DNA of 64,000 bases. Origin: Eutreptiella sp. 'Long Island Sound 2002'. Its lineage: Eukaryota > Euglenozoa > Euglenophyceae > Eutreptiales > Eutreptiaceae. Shown here piece after piece: positions 31,487-42,693 of the stretch. The notes under the pieces are model-generated. The model saw only the letters and a program-made list of their open reading frames with translations, ran no database searches and was not told where the DNA came from. Each line of letters opens with the position of its first letter. Position 1 is the stretch's first letter. The stretch covers positions 71,300,242-71,364,241 of the forward strand of contig OZ038381.1 in NCBI GenBank assembly GCA_964036045.1, given 5' to 3'. Both the position numbers and the translations under genes were made by a program.

Positions 31487-32195
31487 AGTAAGAAAAAGTC
31501 ACTGCCATGTCTTTCTTGGAGGGCTTGATCCAGGACAAGCCCCCCTTAAAACCCTTTTGTTGATGCTAAGACAAACTTAAGTGTTTTTATCTCTCTTTTG
31601 TTGCCTAAAGTACACTTTCTCAAAGTAACTAGGGTTGTGACCCTAGCCCCCCATGAAGTTCACCCCTACCACTCAACTGAGCGGAGGTACCTTCCTGCAT
31701 GGAGGATATACCGAAATAAAATAGGCATTTCATGCTTTAGGCCTTGGAGGTTAAGCCTAGTGGTCACCCACCCCAAGACCCCTATGCTCAATTGTTTCTA
31801 CCACTTATTGTGGTCCTACTTTGTAACTGTTTCTGAATTCAGTTGCTTGGCGAAGTCATTTTCTGTGTGATCCTGACATCTATGCCCCACATTCCTAACC
31901 AGCACCATTTCACCCAAAAGAGTGCACATGGAGTGCCTAATGCTATCTCTGAGGCAAGACTCAGACCAATTTACATATAAAATCTTTTGTATTATCCATT
32001 TGTGATTGAATCTTTGTGTATAAACCTGCTTTGTCTATCTGCAGCCCTTCTGTGTTACACTGGATTCCAAAACCAATCACTGATTCGATCCATATCCTGT
32101 TCTTGCTCTACTTGCTGCTTTGGTTTGGGTTTTCAACTACAAAACCTGCAGGATTTCATCAAAATATCTAGGGCATAAATCAAGGACATCTTTCT
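31487..32195 (+). repeat. 3' LTR of element A
   Basis: Aligns with 13,319-14,026, with the same AGTAAG start and CTTTCT end. It is followed at once by CCAGC. Confidence 0.92.
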
Positions 32196-32200
32196 CCAGC
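32196..32200. repeat. target-site duplication of element A, right (CCAGC)
   Basis: Second copy of the CCAGC at 13,314-13,318. Confidence 0.93.
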
Positions 32201-35200
32201 CCCACACTGGGGAAGCATTGCATCTCTCATCGATGGCAATGATTGTGATATTTCGTTGGATGAACTGAATCCCCAAGTGGTCAAGTTTCTCCATCGAGTG
32301 AACCGTTGTGTAACCCCGTCTGATCTACTGAAGCGATACGGGCACGATACACCTGCAACAATACCGAAGGACGAGTCTGAAGTCAACGAAATTCACCCTC
32401 CAACGGAGTCAGATGAAGAACAGCACGCTGGCGTTCGATATGCTGAAGTTGACAACGTCAACGTTCAGTGGGAAGAGGTCAGTGAAGAACCTGCAGAAGT
32501 GCAATGGGATGAAGTCAGTGAAGACGGGTATCTGGCGGATCTCAATATTGCTCAGCCCCTGAAGTACGACCCATTCCAAAGCATCCACGAAGATTATTCG
32601 GACCGAAACGAAAATTTACTGAGCGAAGTCGATTTCGAAGATTCAGTTATGGGAGGCGTACAGAATTTTACCATGTCGTGTCTGGCCCTACATGCTATGC
32701 AAGAGTATGGCGTGACCATGCAAGTCGAGAAGGACAAGGCAAAAATTGCCAACCCACGCGGACGGCCGGTCTCGAAGGACAACTTACGCTCTGTGAAGAA
32801 GGACATTGAACTCCGAATCTTCCACATATCTGAGGAACAACAAGAGCTAGAGCTCAAGGACAGATGGAAGGGCCATTACAACGAGTTCACGGGCAGGAGC
32901 TTTGATGGAGATGAAACAGATTTGCTCTATCAATATCTGGATGACGACTGCTTTATCGTGGATGGCGATGACGTTTATGTGGACGTCTCGGCCCTACTCA
33001 GTGAGTGTTACTCTGTATCCAGGGATGAGTACGGGAAATCAAACTTGGCAGCTGCAGATGATTTCGAGGAGAAGATCCAAAATTTGCCTTCCAAAATTCA
33101 ACAAGGCCTACGTCGAAGGAAGGCTGCTTTTTGACCATTGATGGCACATGGTTCATGTGAGAAGTTGGTTACCATGGACTTGGAATTGATGGATGAACAC
33201 AAAAATACCACAGTGCGTTCAAAGCCATTTCGAGCTAGCAATGCCGACAGTGAGGAAATAATGCGTCAGATCACTGAATGCATTGCAGCCAACCTCGCTG
33301 AAAAATATGAGCAAGCAGAGCATCCAAAACACTGCTCTCCATGTTTCTTGGTAGGCAAACCAGGGAGCAATGCAAAAAGACTGGTTGTCCACTACGGGAA
33401 GCTGAACAACTTCACCAAAAAACATTCAGGGAGTCTACCAAGTTTGGAACAAGCGCTGGAAAGAGCTGCTCATTGCCGTTTCAAATCCCAATTGGATAAG
33501 CGCAGTGGTTTCTGGCAAGTGGAGTTAACAAAACAAGCGCAGGATCTATCAGCATTTATTGCTTCTAATGGTCCAGTGTTCAAATGGAAAGTCATGCAAT
33601 TTGGGTTGACAAATGCTATGGGCAACGTTCCAGGAGCTCATGAACCAGGTCGTGGCCCGTATGAAGCTGAAACCTACGGTGCAGGCGCTACTGAAAAAGG
33701 GGGTTGTCATTGAGGTCTATATAGACGATGTCCTATTGGGGACCGATGACGCTGATGATCATTTACGTTTGGTGGCAGAGCTTTTACGCACTTGTGAGGA
33801 ATGCAATACCCGCGTGAAGTGGGAAAAATGTGAATTCATGCAGGAGGAAACTGAATATTTGGGTTTCCAAGTTGGATGGAGACGGTGGAGACCTGTGAAG
33901 GATAAAGTTGCCCAAATTTTGAAGGCTACCATCCGTGATGACAAGACGCGTGGCGTCAAGGACATCAGAGCTTTCCTAGGATCCTCTAATTCTTACAGGA
34001 GACACATCTCCACTTTCACGTACAGTAGCCACCTCCTCACGGACTTGACCAAGAAGACTGTACCTTGGAAATGGACACCAGAGCATGAAGCTCAGTTTCA
34101 GGAGATCAAGGAAAAACTGATTTCTCTTAGGTTGTTGGGCACACCTGCACCTGATGGTGAGTTCGTGGTCATCACTGATGTGTCTCTGGTGGGAGGCGGA
34201 GGTACACTTCTGGAATGGAAACGAATTCCAGGAGCAGCTGCAAAGAGAACAGCGGATTGCGGACAGTCGGAGTCAATCGTGACGGTTTACTCAAGCACAA
34301 CTACGATTCGCAGGGATTCCATCGCGCATCCATTGGCCACTGGAATTAGAATTGATCCTCAACCAGAGCAAACTACGGCACGTACGAGCGTGAATTAGTC
34401 TCAGGAATTTCGCCTATCTCTGGACAAAGCCGACTGTTTGGCAGCAATTCCGTGGTGTGGTTATGTGATCAGGAGTCCACGGAGACGTTTCTCAAGGGGA
34501 CTCCTCCTGGAAACCGAAAGCTCAGACGTTGGTAGACGTTTCTGGCTCAGCTGAAGCTCAACATCTACAGGGTACCGGGTCTGAAAAATGAGCTATGTGA
34601 TTGGCTATCACGTGAAAATTTCGATGAAAAAATTTCTGCAAGCTCTGAGGCTCTCTCTCGAGAAGCTTTTCAGAAAATCGATGTCCATTTGGATCTCACC
34701 ATGAGCAAAGCAGAACTACTCAGTTCTCTACGGAAGTCTGACTATGTGGAGGAGTATGAAGATGTTTTGAAAGCCCTTGGTGATGGATCCTATGCACTGG
34801 TTGACAAGGAGCTATGGTCTTTATATTCAAGTGGTATTTTACGGAAGGAAGTGCAAACATGCATACCCCGGAAGGCGTTGGGGGCAGCCTTACAGTGGAC
34901 CCACGATGTTGTCGGTCATGCAGCACCGGATTCCTGGCTCTGGGCCTTCGAGAAGATGTTCCACACTCGCGTTCCTGACAGAGAGTTGACACAGAAAATT
35001 GAGGACATGCACAGGACATGCAAGGAGTGTGTCAAGAGCAAGCGGAACCGACCCAGCTACCGAGGCTTACTTGGTGTTTTGCCACTACCACACATGGTCA
35101 ATGCACTGCTGTATGTGGACTTCATTGACAGACCCAAGTGTCATCACTAGGACTATGCCTTGATGATTGTGGACTCTCTGAGTGCTTTCTGTCAAGTTGT

Positions 35201-36045
35201 ACCATGCAAGAAGACTTTTGATGGAGAAGGCATGCTGAAGCTCATCAAACACCATTGGATTCGTTTCTAGGGCCCACCTGTTCGCAGCCATTTATAGTGA
35301 CAACGATATTCGCTTTAAGGGAGACGATGGCTGGTACTGCAATGCATTAGCTGCAATGGGCGTGGAAGTATCTGTCTCACAACCTTACCGCCCTCAATCA
35401 ACCGGACTATGCGAGTGTATGAATGATGAGTACCAAGAAGAGCTCCGTATCCTGAGGCAGAGTATTAAGACTAGCAATTGGGTTCAGTTGAACGACTAAG
35501 TGGTCATATGTATGAACCACAAGCAGAGAGGAAAATCTGGCTATTCACGAGGAGACGTTTTCCATGGAAGGCCTACTCTACTTTTGGACCTACCCTTTCC
35601 ACATGAAGGCGTCGTTCAAGTGCAAGACTGCGTCAAAGAACAAAACAAAATTGCCCAAGTTGTGCAAGCCCACTTGAGGAAACGAAGAGCGAGTCGGTTT
35701 GAGCGCGTCAATAGAAGGAGGAAACCTGCAGTTTTCAACGTTGGCGACTACGTACTTGTCAGCAGAAAGAGCTTCAAGCAATTGGAGGTACCTAAGGGTG
35801 CCACGAAGAATGTCATGTGGTATGTTCCCTACCTTGTTGCTGGAGTTAGCAGTGGCGGTATTACGGCGCGTTGCAGTCCCAGTTTGAGCGGTGAAGTACC
35901 TGTTGCCTTTGAGTTCGTGAAGCACTTCCCCTTTGAGCTGGTGGATGACTATGGCGAAGACACGATCGAAGAAGCAGACACAGACATGCTGAATGACGAC
36001 GAGCGAGCAGCATTGGCTGATGAGCAAGGTCAGCAGAACAATTAG
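32201..36045 (+). pseudogene. pol: element B pol, right part: linker, RT, RNase H, integrase
   Basis: Continues the frame cut at 13,318. One acidic frame runs to 33,132, where a TGA interrupts a segment matching the FGALPPPLS region of A, then continues into RT (KHCSPCFLVGKPGS, DKRSGFWQVELT). A one-base shift near 33,615 is followed by TFQELMNQ and the catalytic box YIDD (33,718-33,729). RNase H lies at about 34,050-34,560 with a shift near 34,300-34,390 and TAG at about 34,533. The integrase zinc finger (H-x4-H ... TCKEC) is at 34,900-35,030, and the core (DNDIRFKGDDGW, STGLCE) at 35,110-35,480 with TAGs near 35,148 and 35,268 and further breaks. A C-terminal domain (NVGDYVLVSRKSF) at 35,500-36,045 ends in an acidic tail without a chromodomain. 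It is a diverged relative of element A. Confidence 0.88.
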
Positions 36046-36915
36046 GAGACCATAAAGAAAGGAGTTTGAAGAAGTTTCAAGGTCAAATATTGAATAGTTT
36101 TAAAAGGCGGATATGACTGGTATAATAGCAAGTTCTGCAGTTACGACAAGTTGTGGAGGGAATTGAGTTGGAGGGAGCCAGGTATCAAGGAACCCGGGGT
36201 TATTGCGGTTCCCCAAATTTTTTGGTTAATTCATGGTTGGAAATTACTTTGAATATTACTTGGTCCTGGTTTCACTTCGCAGCACCTATGGTCAACTTGA
36301 AGCCAAGTTCTAGTAACTACAAGTTGAGTGTTGGGGTTTTGGAGAGAGTTATTCCCAGGGCACCAACCTAACCTGAACCAGTGGGCTACATGTTGAGGTG
36401 AACACGTAAAGCAATGCTTTACAAGTCTGGACGCGCCGTTGCACACGTGCAGCGACGACCTGAGACCTCATGCCCTGGCATATGTGTTATGACAGGCTGA
36501 TGCATGTGGCTAGACTGGGGCATCCTGGTACATTTATGATGTGGGATCTGGAGCTCAAGTTCATATGCTGGAGTTTCATGGCTGCGAGTGCAGGCCCCCA
36601 GCGACACCTACGACCACCTGACAACTGAGGTACTGGCCTGATATCTAGGGTGCCTACTTCACTGAATTTATGACTCAAATCACTGTGTTCATCTGCCCAG
36701 ATTGATTGGATTTGGTGACATTGATTGGGTAAAGCGTCTGAAGCAGAGGTGGATTTCTGACTACTTCCTTAGCCCACGCAAACTGCACCCGGTTTCCGCG
36801 TGTTTCCACCTGAAAACCGAGAATTAAAAAACGGAGGAATCTCAAATATATTTTTTTAGGCTATCAGCGGAATGCAAGTAGTCGGAGGTATGAAAAAAAC
36901 GTTTTTTCTCGCATG

Positions 36916-36943
36916 TTGAGTGCGCGAGGCCTCGCGCACTCAA
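36916..36943. repeat. perfect 28-bp palindrome
   Basis: The left arm TTGAGTGCGCGAGG is followed immediately by its exact reverse complement. Related palindromes with one or a few mismatches lie at 37,408-37,434 and 37,563-37,592. In RNA each would be a strong hairpin, possibly a 3'-end or packaging signal; in DNA, a cruciform. Confidence 0.9.
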
Positions 36944-37407
36944 TTATGCAGAATGTGTATTTTCCAATGGTCCTGAATAAACAGTATTCCATGCCAAATG
37001 AGGCTCTGATGTCTTCATGGGTGCCTCATGGTGTACCGTTCGGGTCATGTTAGCAGCAAGAGTGGACAATCAATGGACGTTTTGTACACAACATGCACTA
37101 TGTAAGGTGTAATAGATCTAAAAAGGCGGGTTGCCCTCAGTCCTTGCTAAACACACCATTTTCAGTTAGTTTACCTACAAATGAGGTGACCAGCCTCCCA
37201 TCTTTTGGGGCTCTACAACAGTTTGTCAGAAGCGCTAGGTCACAGGACGTATGAAGCAAGTGCTCTAGAGGAGGATAGTCTAATCGCTACTCTGGAGCTC
37301 ACTGTTTTCACAGGATTCCAAAAGGGAGGAATCTCAAAAAGCCTTTTCGAGGCTATTGGCAGAATGCAAGTAGTCAGGGGTATTCAAAAACCCATGCTTC
37401 TAGCATG

Positions 37408-37434
37408 TTGAGTGCGCCAGCCCTCGCGCACTGA
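37408..37434. repeat. imperfect palindrome, second copy
   Basis: TTGAGTGCGCCAG / CCCTCGCGCACTGAG is a mismatched version of the perfect palindrome at 36,916-36,943, at the same place in the ~125-bp unit. Confidence 0.75.
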
Positions 37435-37562
37435 GTGTTCCGCTGTGCAAGTCTTTAACCCATATTGAATCTTGCAGTTTTGCTTTTGCTCCATCCTTGC
37501 TTCATACCACTTCCGATGTCAAAAAGTGATCCCAAAAAAGCCTTAAAATCTCACTCCAGCTT

Positions 37563-37592
37563 GCTGAGTGCGCGAGGCCTCGAGCACTCAGC
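37563..37592. repeat. near-perfect palindrome, third copy
   Basis: GCTGAGTGCGCGAGG faces CCTCGAGCACTCAGC with one mismatch. The stem has gained two paired bases relative to the first copy, including a C/G-for-T/A change on both arms, which looks compensatory. Confidence 0.8.
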
Positions 37593-38169
37593 CTCCCATA
37601 GTAAGTATTTTTTCATGTGGACATGTACAGGATGTGTCAACAGCGCCCATCTTTAATAGTTTTCCAGACGATCCAAAAATTGGTATTCTTCAAATTAGCC
37701 AACAAAAATTTTTTCGGAGAAAATGACCGGTAACCCCTCTGATTTTGGACTAAAGAATGGTTATTTGGCCCCCCTAAAAACAGCAAAAAATGGGCAAAAC
37801 TGATGAAAAATGCATTTTTTGGGAGGGTTTGAAAAACAGTATTTTCAAGGTGGCAAAAAAAAATATTTTTTTCGGTGACAAAATCTAGGTGCTTAGGTGA
37901 AAAAAAGGGGGTGCAGTTTGCGTGGGCTAAGACTTCGACAAGGAATGTCATTCACGACTACGAGAGCGTACGAGGATGACACTAGAGTATCCCGAGACCG
38001 TTTGAAGGACTCATCTTGGTCTACATTTGGTCATTCATGGTGGGTTCTACTCCCAATTTTTAGTAAGATTGGACCCCATTGACGCCAGATTGAGGTGATG
38101 TCTGTTGGTCATTTGGAACATGGGAGTCATTCTTGGACGAACCCTTCACACACAGCGTGTATTCAGGCT

Positions 38170-38177
38170 GAGAGGGG
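38170..38177 (+). promoter_or_regulatory. polypurine tract of element B
   Basis: GAGAGGGG directly precedes the TGTT start of the 3' LTR. Confidence 0.8.
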
Positions 38178-39200
38178 TGTTGAAACTCCATGAATGAGCA
38201 ATAATTTCTCAAAACATTGGTTTCATATGGAGCAATGGTATTAATCTTCATTGGTGTTTGGTTGGGACATTGGGGGAAATTTTATCCATGCAGCTTGACC
38301 ACTTCCAATATGGGTGAAAGACACTTAATGGCTGAAATTTAATTCAAAAGAGGGTTTATCTATTGTATTATATGCCATGAGCTATTGGTTGTTATTCCAT
38401 TGTGTCTTCTTTGAACACTATTTGTAATATAGCACAACATTGGTGTTGGCCTTTGCTTTATCTATTTTTTTGGCTAGTCTCATGGAGATTGAGCTGTTCA
38501 GTATTCTGCACTTTTCTCCAAAATATGGTCGTTTCACAGGAAAGGATTGTGATTTTCAGACTCAGCATAAAATTCCGCATCTATATAGTGGTCATAAGAC
38601 TACTTCACTTTTTTAGACCATTTTTGCCCCAAGAGCGCGCCGCTTCCACTATGGACGATTCCTACTGAGTTCTGAGGTCATCAAGGTAGTTCCTGCTGAG
38701 TTCTGCAGACATGAATTTGATTTTTCTTGAGCTACAGAAAATTCCTGGAAGATATTTAAAGTGATTTTCTACCTTTTTTCATCATGGAGAATCCATTTTT
38801 CTTGCGTCTGTTTGACTATCTTTGCAGGAGGCCTGATTTCTGAGATATACCATTTTTGCCCTGATATGAAGTCACTATTCACTGTTGCTGCCATTTTCAG
38901 AGTGCAGACTGAAGTCGCTTTAAAAGTCTTGAGTGGTTCTGAAGCACACATGCATGCATACAAGCAAGCACAAGGCCCAACATCACCCATTGTTTGTTTG
39001 TTTATTGTGCAGCCCCATAAAGTTCTTTATTGGTTTTATGATCCCATTACTGCTCGTCTTGGAGTCTTGGTCCCGTTTTATTTTTCACCGAAATCTTTGT
39101 GTACCTGAAATGGAGCAAGAACAAACACCAAAGCAAGTTGTACCAGAGTATACTGAGACTATTCAAGTAGAGGAACAAGATGCAAAGCGCGAATTTAACA
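38178..39200 (+). repeat. 3' LTR of element B
   Basis: Same 1,023-bp length as the 5' LTR; TG start and CA end. It keeps the ATG and open stretch corresponding to the proposed gag start (39,110). Confidence 0.93.
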
Positions 39201-39205
39201 TGTGG
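39201..39205. repeat. target-site duplication of element B, right (TGTGG)
   Basis: Matches 9,226-9,230. Confidence 0.88.
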
Positions 39206-40504
39206 GTGCTGAATGCTGCGCTGTTTTGCAGTGAAAAGTGGTATACAGTGAAAGATAGTATGAACCCATATACGTGCTCGGGACGCATGATTGTTGTCGC
39301 TGATAAAGAAGCTGAGGTGAAATGCAATGTAGACAACACAAAGAACATGTAATTGCCGTGTCATGTGCACGCTATTGGAAGAGCTGCTTTTGCAGCATCG
39401 TTAGACCGAAATATATGTGCTCGACTCCATTAGCACACCCCATAGGACGGACCCTCTTCGGTGTCCAAAAATTCGGTGATCTGACACCACCTACACGGTC
39501 ACTCATGCGCCGAAGACTACAATAATAAGATGACCAAGTACAAACGGGACTACTCCCCACCCAGGTGGCACATGAAACCTCCGTGTCTCCATGTACCATA
39601 TGGCAGGTTTCACATCACAATTAACTTTCCAAACACCAAAAAACTAGACCACTGATGTTGAACGAGGGGCTCTTTGAGCACGTGATCGCGGTGTGTCTAC
39701 TGAGGTGCTTGAAATAGTAGGTTCCTTGTGGAGGGTGGCAACAGTTCGGTTTCAGCTAACACCTTAGGTGGACGCTCCTTGGTTAAAAACAAAGAGCAAA
39801 TCAACGAATGTTGGGAAGTGATTATTGCAGACAAGCGGACGGCACAGGGAATGTTTTGGTATTTGTCACCATCAAATTGGAAGATCGCACGTAGGTTGAA
39901 ATGTGAAAGTGGTGCAGCACTTTCTGGAGAGCAATTGGTGTTCATCCGCTTCTGTATGAAATACATGCTTGGTTTTTGGTGAATTGTTTTGACATATTCT
40001 ATTTCATCGCTCATGGATTGTGATTGTTCTTTTTCGCTCCATTGGTTTATCATGTAGATTGGTTGGTATTTGATGCCTTCTAATGATTCGTCACCAATGC
40101 AACCATTTCTACACTAATGTTTGCAACAAAAGTGTACTTGAGCGGTCCTTGGACCAAATATTCCTAAACGTCACCTGCGTGACGTCGGCCTACAGGTTTG
40201 AGACATGTTGTTATCCATCCATATCACAATCGTTTCGCACTGTGCATTGTTTAGAATGCTTTGCATTAGATTGTTTTGCTTTGCCTTGCTGTGTGGTGTC
40301 ATTTGGCAGCAAAATACCAACTTGCAGTGGTATTATCACCCCGAAGAGGGTGGTTTTAACCAAAAAGGAGCTTTTATCTTTCCAAATGGCTCATTTTGTC
40401 CCCCAAAGCGGGCCCTTTTATCCCTTAAAAAAGTGGACATAAAAACACCCCATGTGGTTTTAAACGTGGTTTTATCCCCCTTTTGAGGGTGGCTTTATGC
40501 CCGA
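39206..40504. other. right flank of element B; one possible ORF
   Basis: The only protein-like frame is plus 39,728-39,982 (84 residues: NKEQINECWEVIIADKRTAQ, then GMFWYLSPSNWKIARRLKC), with ordinary amino-acid composition but no recognised family. It may be an exon or a relic. The rest shows no supported feature. Confidence 0.4.
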
Positions 40505-41129
40505 AACCTATGGCGGTTGGCAGTAGCTAGCACTTGGCAGTTGCTGGCGGTCGGCGGTTGCTGGCGGTCGGTGGTTAATGGTTGATGGTACCTAACGGCG
40601 CTCCCTAACAAATCAAACATTGAGTCCCTTAACACCCCCTATGGGCAACTTAACCCTCTTGTCTTCCGGGCCCACAATTGGTGTACAGCCCCTGTGTTAT
40701 CTGGGGAGTACGCCGCGGGGCGAAGAAATCAAAGTGTCTTCGCATCTTGGGGGCCCACATGTGTTCAAAATGGTAACATAAACCGTGCCATCTCAGGGGT
40801 ATATATAGTATACGGAGGGGGGGACACGGGCGGCAACAACAGCTCGTCTTGATGCAAACCGTCCCCCCCCAATATCTATCAAAGCTTGGGGGGGGGGGGG
40901 GGGATGTTCGGGGGCAGGATGGTTTGGCCGGGCGAAGGGGGGGTTCCCACGGTGGCGGGTGTCTACGTGTGACCCACTACTATCACATGCATGCCTCCTC
41001 ATAATAGCACTTTCTCGTGTTTACTTTGAAGAGAGCCTTAAGGGTCATCGGGTTATGTTATGGCACTATGTAACCACCGGTGTTCACCCCTAAAAAGTGT
41101 GGGATTGCACTAGAGCCATGGAAGAGCAC

Positions 41130-41215
41130 CGAATGCGGGATCATCACTTCACAACAAACAACATTTGTTTAGCGCCTCATCTTGCTTATCTGGCGCTCAA
41201 AACACGGGTGCTTTG
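41130..41215 (+). repeat. short hairpin motif AGCGCC...GGCGCT, copy 1
   Basis: AACAAACAACATTTGTTTAG leads into AGCGCCTCATCTTGCTTATCTGGCGCTC. Close copies lie at 43,827-43,872 (inside the 2.09-kb insertion) and 48,380-48,426. The AGCGCC and GGCGCT arms pair. Confidence 0.7.
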
Positions 41216-42693
41216 ATGAAAAAGAAGCATGCACAAAAAGACTTCGGTGCAATTGGCGCCATGGTCCCGACACCACTCTATACCAAAACCTAGGGGAGGG
41301 GAAAGGGGGGGGGGGGCGCTAGGGGGACTCGGGTGTATAGTAGGTACCCCCGAGTCAGCGGGGATTCTGTAGCGACTTCTCATTTCCTCCCTGCACTATG
41401 TATCCCCGGCACAGTAGTGGCCATGTAGCCACTTTGCCCACAAGTGGGCCTCCTAAATGGCAAGGGTCATGTATCCTCTTCTGAGTTCCTCCCCGCAATT
41501 GTGGGCAGATAAGTTCCATAACCACTACTGTCTTGGGGGCCCACTGGTGGGCAAAATGGCTACATCACCCCTGCCATGTCGCACTGGTGCCCACGGATCT
41601 CAAAATGGCTGCATAACCTCTGCCTTCTCAACGTCCGCAAATCAGCGAGGAATCAAAATCAATCACTTACCTTCCCGGGGTATCCGGAGCAATACGAAAA
41701 GGGCTACATAACCCCTACCCTCTTAGGGAGGAAGCCCCATGAGAAACCTTTCTGCGCAGCGCAAATATGCTACAAATATGCTGCAGGGTTACAAAGACTC
41801 GGTTTATTGCAAACCATTAAGGGGGAAAACATTAAGGAAAAAAACTTGATAACTAATTCAATGGGGGGGGGGGGGGATAAACATGGCTACACAACCTCTG
41901 CGTTCTCAGGGTTCCCAAACTGGGAAGAGATCAATACATAACCTCCGCCTTCTCGGGGTCCCATAGTGGGGAGAAATCCATAGGGCTACATGACCTGGGC
42001 CAAGGTGGTGGGAGAAAATGAAAATTTTGAGCTCTCCATTCAAAATGGAGCATTTTGGATGTAGACACATTGGGTGGAAGCAACCCCGACCCTTTCACCA
42101 AAGGCCTAACAAATTTTCCGGGGCCGTTGGCGCCCAAATTGGCTGTTCCCTATTGCCACAAATTGGTGTGGGTTGGGGGGTCAAGAGGGGAGTGGGGGAC
42201 GCCCATCCCCGCCCCCCCCCCCCCGCCCCCCCCCGGTGGTACCAAACCGCCTAAACCCACAATTCTCACCAAACCCCTCCCCCAAAACCAAACTTACCAA
42301 CCCCGGAAACGCCCCTAGAAACCCCTCCCCATGTGGTTTTCAGGGAAAACAGGGGGAGGGTTGGTAAGGAAACAGGGGGATTTCTGGTGCGCACCGCATG
42401 GGCCTGATATTCAAAACCCAGGACTGCCATCTCCTCTGCCATCATGGCATGCCATCAAACAAATAGAATGCTCGATGTTGCACTGTGCACGGTGTGTATA
42501 GACAGGGATAGTTGCCCGATACAACAGATGTTTGTAACTGGAATGCCAAATTGGCTGCATGGGTAAAAAATGGTTCGCAGATGCAGGCAAAAGGAGCTTG
42601 TGGTTAGAACAAGGAGGCATGGCCAACTACAATATTCAAGCCTCATAGGAGGATTCATCTTCTGAATGCGGTTTGCAGGCTGGTGGGTCCTTG

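Larger units (their letters stand above)
13319..32195 (+). mobile_element. element A: Ty3/gypsy-like LTR retrotransposon nested in element B
   Basis: LTRs at 13,319-14,026 and 31,487-32,195 enclose a primer-binding site, gag, protease, RT, RNase H, integrase, a chromodomain-like tail and a polypurine tract. The element is 18.9 kb because of a 7.1-kb GC-rich block (19,334-26,417) and a 1.09-kb duplication of the RT region. Without those it would be about 10.7 kb. It lies in the same orientation as B. Integrase has an apparently intact DDE set, but gag and the first pol copy are broken. Confidence 0.93.
36046..38169. other. 3' untranslated region of element B with repeats and palindromes
   Basis: No gene. 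A ~125-bp unit occurs at 36,831-36,956 and 37,321-37,450 (GGAGGAATCTCAAA ... GAATGCAAGTAGTC ... palindrome), with a third partial copy before 37,592. Each unit ends in a palindrome. Confidence 0.7.
9231..39200 (+). mobile_element. element B: Ty3/gypsy-like LTR retrotransposon, interrupted by element A
   Basis: Two 1,023-bp LTRs (9,231-10,253 and 38,178-39,200) in direct orientation enclose a primer-binding site, gag, protease, RT, RNase H, integrase and a polypurine tract. The 5-bp duplication TGTGG flanks the outer ends. The order protease-RT-RNase H-integrase identifies the Ty3/gypsy class. Without the nested element A the unit is about 11.1 kb. The two LTRs differ at more positions than the LTRs of A by eye, consistent with B being older. 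All coding regions carry stops or frameshifts, so this copy is dead. Confidence 0.93.
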
